DNA of 64,000 nucleotides, taken from positions 3,137,057-3,201,056 of the forward strand of contig NZ_KB913029.1 in the NCBI RefSeq assembly GCF_000384115.1, in the 5' to 3' direction. Positions 16,712-23,697 of the stretch are shown here, piece by piece. How positions within the stretch are numbered: the stretch's first letter is position 1; every line of letters starts with the position of its first letter. A program made the position numbers and the translations under genes. Below the pieces are notes generated by a model. It saw only the letters and a program-made list of their open reading frames with translations. It did not search any database and was not told the DNA's origin. The stretch comes from Sporichthya polymorpha DSM 43042 (GTDB lineage: Bacteria > Actinomycetota > Actinomycetes > Sporichthyales > Sporichthyaceae).

Positions 16712-18645
16712 GCGACTACCTGCCGTTCCTCGTGATCGGGGTCGTCACCGGGTCGATCTACGGCCTGTGCGCCATGGGCCTCGTCCTCACCTACAAGACG
16801 AGCGGCGTGTTCAACATCGGTCACGGCGCGGTGTGTGCCGCCTCCGCGTTCGTCTTCTACAGCCTTCGCGACCAGGCCGATTTGCCGTGGCCCGTGGCGG
16901 CCCTGCTGGTCGTGTTCTGCTTCGGCCCGCTCGCCGGGCTGCTCCTGGAACGCCTCGCGGTCGCCCTGGCACCGGTCGCGATCGCGTACAAGATCGTGGG
17001 CACGGTCGGGCTCCTGGTGGCGATCCGCGCGCTGCTCGGCCTGGTGTACGGCGACAGCACGCGGTTCTTCCCGCAGTTCCTGCCCGAGGACAAGGCGTTC
17101 GACCTCGCCAGTGTCGCGGTCGGGTGGGACGACCTCATCACGCTCGGGATCGGTGCGGCCTCCGCGCTGGCGCTGTTCCTGTTCTTCCGGCTCTCCCGGC
17201 TGGGCACCGCGATGCGCGGTGTCGTCGACGACCCGCAGCTGCTCTCGATGGCCGGGACCTCACCGGTCCGGGTGCGCCGTGCGGCCTGGGTCATCGGAAC
17301 CTCGTTCGCCGCGATGTCCGGCGTCCTCTTCGCCGCGGTGCAGAACCAGCTCGACGTCAACGTGCTCACCCTGCTGGTCGTCAACGCGTTCGGTGCGGCG
17401 ACGATCGCGCGGTTCCAGAGCGTCCCCACCGCGTTCGCCGGCGGGATCCTGGTCGGGGTCGTGCAGGCCGTGCTGAGCAAGGCGGTCGGGACCTCCGAGC
17501 AGCTGCAGGGCCTCGATCTGGCTACGCCGTTCCTCGTTTTGTTCCTCGGCCTGCTGCTGATCCCGCGACGCAAGCTGGTCGAGATCGGCCGGGTGGTCCG
17601 GCCGACGCCCCCGCCGGCGAGTGTCTTCGGCACCCGCACCCGCGCGGTCGGCTACACCGGGGCGTTCGGCCTCGCGCTGCTCGTCCCGACCTTCGCCGCC
17701 GAGGAACTTCCCGGCTACAACCTGGCGCTCACGCAGGTGGTGCTGTTTGCCTCGCTGCACCTGCTGGTCCGGTCCTCGGGCCAGATCTCGCTGTGCCACT
17801 TCGGCTTCGCCGCGGTCGGAGCCGCGACCTTCGGACAGATGCTCGCGAAGGACGTGCCGTTCTACGCCGCGGTCGTGCTCGGTGGGCTGGCGTGCCTCCC
17901 GGTGGCGCTGATCGTCTCGGTCCCCGCCATCCGCCTCTCCGGGTTGTACCTGGCGCTCGCCACCCTCGGCTTCGGGATCGTGCTCGCCCAGTTCGCGTAC
18001 GCCAAGTCGTGGATGTTCGGCGGGGGACAGCTGCTGACCGAGCGCGCACCGGGCCTCGACACCGACCGCGCGTACTACTACCTCCTGCTCGGCATCGCGA
18101 TCGCGTCCGTGCTCTTCGTCCTCGCGGTCGAGCACTCGCGCCTCGGCCGTCTGCTGCGGGCGATGGCCGACTCCCCGGTCGCGCTCTCGACGCTCGGGGC
18201 GTCGGTCAACGTCTCGCGCGTCATCGTCTTCTGCATCTCGTGCTTCCTGGCGGGCGTCAGCGGGGCTCTGTACGCATCGCTGTTCGGCGCCGTCACGCAG
18301 GACGCCTTCAACTTCGTGCAGTCGCTGGTCGTGCTGGCGGTCCTGGCCGTCGCCGGCCGGCGCACCGTGACGGCGGCCTTCGTGGCGCCGTTCCTGCTCT
18401 ACGTCGTCCCGGTGTACATCGACGACCCGGACACCGCCCAGTGGCTCCAGTTGGCGTTCGGGGTCGGGGCGATGGCCGTGGCCGCGGCCTCCCAGGGCGC
18501 GGTCCGCCAGTGGCTCTCCCGGCAGTCGGTGACGCTGGCCGACCGGGCCCACGGTCCGGCCGACGAACGACGGCGAACCGCGGCCGACGAACCACCGTCG
18601 TCCTGGGCCGTCGTCGACCGCCCACTCGTCGGAGCCGACACATGA
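16708..18645 (+). CDS. Fused LivH-LivM branched-chain-type ABC permease
   Basis: 645 residues, about twice a single permease. The first half (about 1-290) is LivH-like, with GSIYGLCAMGLVLTYKTSGV and FNIGHGAV near residue 33; a linker of about 30 residues rich in Pro/Arg follows. The second half (about 310-615) is LivM-like, with QISLCHFGFAAVGAA and the RLSGLYLALATLGFG motif. The C-terminus is a charged cytoplasmic tail (ADERRRTAADEPPSS). The fusion ensures a 1:1 permease pair. Starts with ATGA overlap to the ATPase gene. Probable substrate: not necessarily an amino acid, given the lipoprotein partner and catabolic context. Confidence 0.92.
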   Translation: MSDYLPFLVIGVVTGSIYGLCAMGLVLTYKTSGVFNIGHGAVCAASAFVFYSLRDQADLPWPVAALLVVFCFGPLAGLLLERLAVALAPVAIAYKIVGTVGLLVAIRALLGLVYGDSTRFFPQFLPEDKAFDLASVAVGWDDLITLGIGAASALALFLFFRLSRLGTAMRGVVDDPQLLSMAGTSPVRVRRAAWVIGTSFAAMSGVLFAAVQNQLDVNVLTLLVVNAFGAATIARFQSVPTAFAGGILVGVVQAVLSKAVGTSEQLQGLDLATPFLVLFLGLLLIPRRKLVEIGRVVRPTPPPASVFGTRTRAVGYTGAFGLALLVPTFAAEELPGYNLALTQVVLFASLHLLVRSSGQISLCHFGFAAVGAATFGQMLAKDVPFYAAVVLGGLACLPVALIVSVPAIRLSGLYLALATLGFGIVLAQFAYAKSWMFGGGQLLTERAPGLDTDRAYYYLLLGIAIASVLFVLAVEHSRLGRLLRAMADSPVALSTLGASVNVSRVIVFCISCFLAGVSGALYASLFGAVTQDAFNFVQSLVVLAVLAVAGRRTVTAAFVAPFLLYVVPVYIDDPDTAQWLQLAFGVGAMAVAAASQGAVRQWLSRQSVTLADRAHGPADERRRTAADEPPSSWAVVDRPLVGADT

Positions 18646-18719
18646 GTCGCCCGCTCCGTCCCACCACGAACAGTTCCCGCGCGAGCTCGGCTCGCCCCGG
18701 CTCCCGGAGGCCGCTGTGA
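18642..18719 (+). CDS. 25-codon linking ORF between permease and binding protein
   Basis: ATG overlaps the permease stop (ATGA) and the TGA overlaps the GTG of the next gene (GTGA at 18716-18719). The product would be basic and Ser/Arg-rich. Unlike the 15972 case, the downstream gene has its own CGGAGG site, so translation coupling is optional and the frame may be chance. Confidence 0.25.
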   Translation: MSRPLRPTTNSSRASSARPGSRRPL

Positions 18720-20230
18720 AGCGAACCCCAGCACGTCGACAAACCTTCTTCTCGCGCCGGCAGCGCGTCACCACGGCCGGGGCCACGCTGGGGCTGCTCG
18801 TCCTCACCGCCGGGTGCGGGACGCAGCTCGAGGAGGAGCGCCTGGCCGCGGTCGGCAACGGGTACAGCGCGCAGGTCGTCCCCACGCTCGCGCCGGGGCA
18901 GGTGCCGGCGGGCGGGGAGGTGGCCCCGGTCGACCCTGGCCTCGCAGCACCGCTCCCCGGCGCGGCGCCCGACTCGGGCAGCACCGGTGCGGTGGCGAGC
19001 GGAGCTCCCGGATCCGGTGCCGGCGCCGCCGCCCCGGTCCTCGGCGGCTCACCCGGGCGCACGAAGCCGACCGGCGGTGCCCCCGCGGCCCAGACGGCCG
19101 GCGGTGCCTGCACCGAGCCCCGGAAGCCGCTGGTGATCGGGCAGACGCTGGCGACCTCCGGGCTCATCGGGTCCACGACCGGATACCTGCGGCAGGGAAT
19201 GCAGATGTGGGCCGCCGCGGTCAACGCCGCCGGCGGCGTGCAGTGCCACCCGGTCCAGGTCATCTCGCTCGACGACGGCTCCGACTCGGCGCGCGTCGCG
19301 TCGAACTGGAACACGCTGAAGGCGCGCGGCATGGTCGCCATGGTCGGGGCGGGCGAGCCGATCACGATGGGTGCGCTGCGCGCGCAGGCGGAGCGGGACA
19401 AGATCCCCGTGATCGGTGGGGACCTCGTCGACACCGCCTGGTTCGAGAGCGAATGGGTCTTCCCGCAGGGCGCACCCACGACGGCGTCCTACGACGGCTC
19501 CCTGGTCGAGGCCGCGCGGGCGCGGACGGGCGCGAAGACGGCCGGCCTCATCTACTGCGTCGAGGCCTCCATCTGCACGGCGATCAAGGGGAACTTCCCC
19601 CGGTCGGCGGAGACGGCCGGCCTCGGGGTCGGCCTGATGAAGGCGGTCTCGCTGACCCAGTCCGACTTCACGGCCGAGTGTCAGGCGATGAAGGACGCGA
19701 AGGTCGACGTCCTCTGGCTCGCGCTCGACGGCTCGGGAGTCACCCGACTCGGCCGGTCCTGCGACCGCCTCGGGTACAAGCCGCAGCTGGCCACGATGGC
19801 CCTCGCGGTGCCGCCCGCGGTGGCGGAGGACCAGGTGCTGCGGAAGGCGACGGTGTACCTGGCGTCGCCCACCGTTCCGTACTCGACCACCGACACCGCC
19901 GGGACTGCCGAATTCCACGCGGCGGCCAAGCGCTTCGCCCCGAGCCTGAAACTCGATCAGAGCGTCATGCAGGGCTGGTCGGCCGGGAAGCTCTTCGAGG
20001 CGGCCATGGCGAAGGTGGGCGACCGAGCGCGATCCGGGGACGTGACCACCGCGCTGATCCTCGAGGGGCTTTGGCAGCTGAAGTCCGAGAAGCTTGGCGG
20101 TCTCAGCCCCGGCGTCACCTTCGTGAAGGGGAAGCCGGCGAGCGCGCCACCCTGCTACTACGTCCTCCTGCTCAATGCCAACGGCGTCACTGCGCCCCTC
20201 GGCTCCAAGCTGCGCTGCCTCAAGCAGTAG
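18716..20230 (+). CDS. Lipoprotein solute-binding protein of the ABC operon
   Basis: 504 residues from GTG with CGGAGG five bases upstream. A basic N-terminus, hydrophobic helix and lipobox LTAGC predict membrane attachment, followed by a Gly/Ala/Pro-rich linker to about residue 135. The type-1 receptor fold starts at KPLVIGQTLATSGLIG. Organisation and many motifs (FPQGA, IYC-x-EA, DFTAEC, GGLSPGVTF near the C-terminus) are shared with the protein at 5071, showing they are paralogues. Cysteine pairs recur at matching places. As the binding protein of the LivF/LivHM system it sets specificity; the ligand cannot be inferred from sequence. Confidence 0.9.
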   Translation: MKRTPARRQTFFSRRQRVTTAGATLGLLVLTAGCGTQLEEERLAAVGNGYSAQVVPTLAPGQVPAGGEVAPVDPGLAAPLPGAAPDSGSTGAVASGAPGSGAGAAAPVLGGSPGRTKPTGGAPAAQTAGGACTEPRKPLVIGQTLATSGLIGSTTGYLRQGMQMWAAAVNAAGGVQCHPVQVISLDDGSDSARVASNWNTLKARGMVAMVGAGEPITMGALRAQAERDKIPVIGGDLVDTAWFESEWVFPQGAPTTASYDGSLVEAARARTGAKTAGLIYCVEASICTAIKGNFPRSAETAGLGVGLMKAVSLTQSDFTAECQAMKDAKVDVLWLALDGSGVTRLGRSCDRLGYKPQLATMALAVPPAVAEDQVLRKATVYLASPTVPYSTTDTAGTAEFHAAAKRFAPSLKLDQSVMQGWSAGKLFEAAMAKVGDRARSGDVTTALILEGLWQLKSEKLGGLSPGVTFVKGKPASAPPCYYVLLLNANGVTAPLGSKLRCLKQ

Positions 20231-20268
20231 CCGCGCGACCAAGTCGGACGACGAAGGAGGCAACCGGC

Positions 20269-20607
20269 ATGGAGTTGTTCAGGTATCTACGGCTGCAGTG
20301 GGACCGGGCCGTCGCCGTCGGGGCGGTGGTGCTGGCGGCCGTCGTCCTGCTGCTCGGCTACCTCGGCACGGCCCGGACCGAGTACATCGCCGGACAGATC
20401 CCGTACCTGATCTCCGGTGGTCTGGTCGGCCTGATGCTGCTGACCGTCGCGGCGGTGCTCTGGATCTCGGCGGATCTGCGGGACGAGTGGCGCGTCATGC
20501 ACCGTCAGAACGAGCTGCTGCACCGCGAGCAGGTCGAACAGCGCAGCGCGCTCGTCGACCTGGTGCGTGAGGAGCTCGCCGCGCGGGGCGTCCCGGAGCG
20601 GACGTGA
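20269..20607 (+). CDS. Small two-helix membrane protein with coiled-coil tail
   Basis: 112 residues, ATG with a strong GAAGGAGG site. Hydrophobic segments at about 13-35 and 44-67 are followed by a charged helical tail (RDEWRVMHRQNELLHREQ) likely to be a cytoplasmic coiled coil. Not a family I recognise. Its stop overlaps the next gene (GTGA), and it follows the binding-protein gene by 38 bp, so it belongs to the transport operon and may be an accessory subunit. Confidence 0.75.
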   Translation: MELFRYLRLQWDRAVAVGAVVLAAVVLLLGYLGTARTEYIAGQIPYLISGGLVGLMLLTVAAVLWISADLRDEWRVMHRQNELLHREQVEQRSALVDLVREELAARGVPERT

Positions 20608-21125
20608 CCGCCGTCGCCGATGTCGAAGCGACGCCGCGGGACGTGGTGACTCCACGCCGGCGCCGGGTCGCCGCGCCCGCGCCGGCCCGGTTGGGCTCGC
20701 CCGCGCCGTGGGGACGGGCCGACCTGACCGGGCCGGGCGTGCTCGGCGCGGTCGGCGCCGTCGTGGTCGCCGTGGCCTGGAACGGCGCGTCCCGCGAGGA
20801 GGTCTTCCGGGAGCAGATCGGCTGGATCGTGCTCGCGGCCGCGGGGTTCGGTGTCTTCGCCCTGGGCGGGGCGTGGTGGATCCTCGTCGGCTTCCGGCGG
20901 ACCCGGCAGTGCCGGGCGCAGCTGCGGATCGACTTCGCCAACGCGTTCGCCGAGCCACTGCCCGGTGTCGATGCTCGGCCGCCGGACGACGTCGGCGGCC
21001 TGGTGACGGGCCCCGGCATGCGGTGGGCGCACCGGCCGGACTGCCTGCTGGTGCGGGACAAGGCCGTGCGCCCGCTCGGGCCGGACGAGGGCGACGTCCT
21101 GGCGCCCTGCGCCATGTGCCACTGA
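20604..21125 (+). CDS. Two-helix membrane protein with Cys-rich cytoplasmic end
   Basis: 173 residues from GTG overlapping the previous stop. A basic Pro/Arg-rich N-terminus (about 1-40), two membrane segments (about 45-60 and 72-95), and a C-terminal part with HRPDC and CAMCH, which could form a Cys/His metal site or disulfide. Last gene of the ABC operon; the BVMO 1 operator overlaps its final codons and stop. Family unknown to me. Together with the preceding 112-residue protein it looks like a conserved membrane pair accompanying this transporter. Confidence 0.7.
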   Translation: MTAVADVEATPRDVVTPRRRRVAAPAPARLGSPAPWGRADLTGPGVLGAVGAVVVAVAWNGASREEVFREQIGWIVLAAAGFGVFALGGAWWILVGFRRTRQCRAQLRIDFANAFAEPLPGVDARPPDDVGGLVTGPGMRWAHRPDCLLVRDKAVRPLGPDEGDVLAPCAMCH

Positions 21126-21167
21126 GTGGCACGGCCGATTGCCGGAGCCGAGTCCGCTCCCTAGCGT
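21116..21167 (+). promoter_or_regulatory. IclR-type operator plus promoter of BVMO 1 (site B)
   Basis: Perfect 17-bp palindrome GTGCCACTGAGTGGCAC (21116-21132), 6 bp, TTGCCG (21139-21144), 17-bp spacer, TAGCGT (21162-21167). The palindrome is identical to that at 23639. Expected transcription start about 21174, giving a leader of about 40 nt with GGGAGG. Confidence 0.8.
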
Positions 21168-21214
21168 CGTGCGACCAACGGCGCCACCACCGAACGACGA
21201 GCCGGGAGGTCCCC

Positions 21215-22846
21215 ATGCCGGACGCGAGCACGGAGTACGAGGTCCTGATTGTCGGCGGTGGACTCACCGGCCTGTATCAGCTCTACCGAGCCCGCGAGCA
21301 CGGTTGGTCGGTGCGCCTGCTCGAAGCGGGCGGCGGCGTCGGCGGCACCTGGTACTGGAACCGGTACCCCGCCGCGCGCACGGACTCCGAGGGTTACAGC
21401 TACGCCTACTTTATGAACGAGGAGCTCCTCCAGTCCTGGGACTGGAAGGAGACCTTCCCGGCGCAGCCCGACCTGGAGCGCTACTACAACGAGTTCGTCG
21501 ACCGGTTCGACCTGCGTCGCGACATCGAGTTGAACACCCGGGTGACCGCGGCCGAGTACGACGAACCGAGCGGCCGCTGGACGCTGCGGACGGCGACGGG
21601 GCAGACGTTCGTGACGCGGTACCTCGTCGCGGCCAGCGGTGTGCTCTCGGTGCCGCACTTCCCGGACATCCCCGGTGCGGGGGAGTTCGCGGGCCCGGTC
21701 CACCACACCGCCCAGTGGCCGGCGGAGGGCGTCGACGTCCGCGGCAAGCGGGTCGCGGTCATCGGCACCGGCTCGAGCGGGATCCAGCTGATCCCGGCGA
21801 TCGTGGACGAGGTGGCCTCGCTGACGGTCTATCAGCGCACGGCCAACTGGGCCATGCCGCTGAACAACAAGCCGTTGTCCCCGCAGGAGCAGGAGGACAT
21901 CCGCCGCAACTACCCCGCGCTGCGCGAGCTCCTGCGACGCACGTCCGGCGGCTTCGTCCACGAGGACGCCACCCGCAAGACCTTCGAGGACTCCGAGTCC
22001 GAGCGCCGGGCTCACTACGAGCGGCTGTGGAACGGCCAGGGCATGCGGGCGATGTTCAGCACGTACGCGGACCTCGTGACCGATCCCGCGGCCAACGCGG
22101 AGTTCAGCCGGTTCCTCGCCGAGAAGATCCGCTCGATCGTCACCGACCCGGTGGTCGCGAAGAAGCTGATCCCCTCGGACCACGGCTTCGGGATGAAGCG
22201 TCCACCGATGGAGAACGGGTACTACGAGGCCTTCAACCGGTCGCACGTCGAACTGGTCGACCTGCGTGCGAACCCCACTCGCCGCATCACCGCCACGGGC
22301 ATCGAGTCCGAGGACCGGCCGCGGGAGTTCGACGTGATCGTCTACGCGACCGGATTCGACGCGTTCACCGGTGCGCTGCTGAAGATGGGCATCCGGGGGC
22401 GCGACGGGGTCTCGCTGAACGACACCTGGGCCGACGGCCCGTTCACCTACCTGGGCGTCGCGGTGCCGGGGTACCCGAACCTGCTCATCGACAGCGGGCC
22501 GCACGGGACCTACGGCAACATCCCGCGCTCGGCGGAGGTTCAGGCCGACTTCGTGACCGAACTGGTCAACCACGCGCGCGCGCACGGTTACGAGCGGATC
22601 GAGGCGACGACCGAGGCCGCCGAGGCCTGGACGGCGCACGTGTACGAGGCGGCGCAGTACTACCTGCTCGCCGACGGCGCGTGGTACGTCGGCGGGAACG
22701 TGCCGGGCAAGCCGCGGCGCTTCCTGCCGTACAGCTGGGGCATCCCGACCTACCGCAGCAAGCTCGACGAGGTCGTGGCGGCCGGCTACCGCGGGTTCGA
22801 GTTCGCGACCGCGGCCGTACCGTCCCCAGTCGCGTCGGGAGCGTGA
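21215..22846 (+). CDS. Flavin-dependent Baeyer-Villiger-type monooxygenase 1
   Basis: 543 residues; ATG at 21215 with GGGAGG upstream. FAD-binding GGGLTGL near residue 14, the BVMO fingerprint FAGPVHHTAQWP (158-169, consensus FxGxxxHxxxW[P/D]), and the NADPH-binding GTGSSG near residue 185. Such enzymes insert oxygen next to a ketone, producing esters or lactones; substrates of relatives include cyclic ketones, steroids and terpenoids. The gene has its own promoter with the shared palindrome and is followed by the convergent iclR gene. It is paralogous to, but clearly diverged from, BVMO 2 at 23698. Confidence 0.93.
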   Translation: MPDASTEYEVLIVGGGLTGLYQLYRAREHGWSVRLLEAGGGVGGTWYWNRYPAARTDSEGYSYAYFMNEELLQSWDWKETFPAQPDLERYYNEFVDRFDLRRDIELNTRVTAAEYDEPSGRWTLRTATGQTFVTRYLVAASGVLSVPHFPDIPGAGEFAGPVHHTAQWPAEGVDVRGKRVAVIGTGSSGIQLIPAIVDEVASLTVYQRTANWAMPLNNKPLSPQEQEDIRRNYPALRELLRRTSGGFVHEDATRKTFEDSESERRAHYERLWNGQGMRAMFSTYADLVTDPAANAEFSRFLAEKIRSIVTDPVVAKKLIPSDHGFGMKRPPMENGYYEAFNRSHVELVDLRANPTRRITATGIESEDRPREFDVIVYATGFDAFTGALLKMGIRGRDGVSLNDTWADGPFTYLGVAVPGYPNLLIDSGPHGTYGNIPRSAEVQADFVTELVNHARAHGYERIEATTEAAEAWTAHVYEAAQYYLLADGAWYVGGNVPGKPRRFLPYSWGIPTYRSKLDEVVAAGYRGFEFATAAVPSPVASGA

Positions 22847-22864
22847 CGGAGCGGGCCCGCGTCC

Positions 22865-23608
22865 TCAGCCCCGCATCGGGCGGGCGCGGGCACGGGCCGC
22901 GACGCGCGTGATCGTCGAGGCTGCGAGCCGGGCGGCGCTGAGCAGTTCGTCCGGCCGGATCGCCTCGCGTGGCCCGCGCAGCTCGAGAGCGGACTCGAAC
23001 ACACGCGAGCCGGAGGTGGCGAGCGGAACCGCCAGCGAGCCCAACGTCGGATCGGTGGCGCCGTACTCCAGGGCGAAACCGTCGTGGCGGATGCGCCGGA
23101 GCTCCTCCGCCAGGTCGTCGACGTCGAACTCGTCGCGGGGGAGAAGGCCGTCCAGGATCCGGGCCGGGAGGCTCGAGAGCAGCACCTTGCCCGCGGCGGA
23201 CAGGTGCGCCGGTACGCGGATCTCCGCGCGGCGCCGTGCGGTCCCGACGCCCCGCGGCACGTGCCGATCCAGGAAGGCGACGTCGGCGCCGTCCAGCAGG
23301 CCGGCCTGGACGGTGAGACCGGTGGCGCGGCACAGGTCGGCCATGTAGGGCTGCACGGCCTCCTTCACCCCGGAGGGGTAGTGCCGGTTGCCGAGTTCGT
23401 AGAGGCGCAGACCGATGCGGTAACCGCGTTTGCCCGGTTGCAGCGCGCCGATCGCCACCAGCTGACGGGCGAGTCGGAACGCGGTCGACTTCGGCAGTCC
23501 GGTGGCCAGCGCCAGCTCGCTGGGGCCCAGCGGTTCGGGCGCGGCGGCGGCGACGGCGTCCAGGAGCGCGAACGCGCGGGCGAGGACCGCGTCGGGTGGT
23601 TCCGGCAT
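22865..23608 (-). CDS. IclR family transcriptional regulator
   Basis: 247 residues. The N-terminal winged helix contains LGPSELALATGLPKSTAFRLARQLVAIGAL (about residues 27-56), and the C-terminal effector domain contains the GLTVQAGLLDGADVAFLDRH and LSAAGKVLLSSLP stretches typical of IclR. It lies between BVMO 1 (convergent) and BVMO 2 (divergent). The 17-bp palindrome 31 bp upstream overlaps its own -35 region and precedes the BVMO 2 promoter. It is therefore the best candidate to bind all three GTGCCA-N5-TGGCAC sites in the window. Effector likely a pathway intermediate. Confidence 0.93.
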   Translation of the reverse strand: MPEPPDAVLARAFALLDAVAAAAPEPLGPSELALATGLPKSTAFRLARQLVAIGALQPGKRGYRIGLRLYELGNRHYPSGVKEAVQPYMADLCRATGLTVQAGLLDGADVAFLDRHVPRGVGTARRRAEIRVPAHLSAAGKVLLSSLPARILDGLLPRDEFDVDDLAEELRRIRHDGFALEYGATDPTLGSLAVPLATSGSRVFESALELRGPREAIRPDELLSAARLAASTITRVAARARARPMRG

Positions 23609-23615
23609 GCCGCGC

Positions 23616-23644
23616 AGGTTATCTGAGGCGGCGTCAACGTGCCA
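23616..23644 (-). promoter_or_regulatory. Candidate leaderless promoter of iclR overlapping the operator
   Basis: On the minus strand TAACCT (23621-23616) ends 7 nt before the iclR ATG, so the transcript would start at or next to the start codon. Seventeen bases further upstream lies TGGCAC, the operator half-site at 23639-23644, in -35 position. Operator occupancy would block this promoter, giving autorepression. Confidence 0.5.
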
Positions 23645-23690
23645 CTGAGTGGCACCTCGCGTTGACCGGTCCTGACCCTGTTCCTAGCGT
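23639..23690 (+). promoter_or_regulatory. IclR-type operator plus promoter of BVMO 2 (site C)
   Basis: GTGCCACTGAGTGGCAC (23639-23655), 6 bp, TTGACC (23662-23667), 17 bp, TAGCGT (23685-23690); the ATG of BVMO 2 begins 8 nt after the -10 box, so the mRNA is probably leaderless. No ribosome binding site precedes the ATG. Confidence 0.8.
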
Positions 23691-23697
23691 TCCGGAC

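Noticed and set aside
17260-19479. 739-codon minus-strand frame antisense to permease and binding protein
   Set aside because: Composition is Arg/Gly/Asp-heavy without domains and it opposes well-supported genes.
20567-21214. N-terminal extension of BVMO 1
   Set aside because: The upstream frame overlaps a well-supported membrane-protein gene in another frame, includes the operator/promoter, and lacks protein-like content; the ATG at 21215 has a good ribosome binding site.
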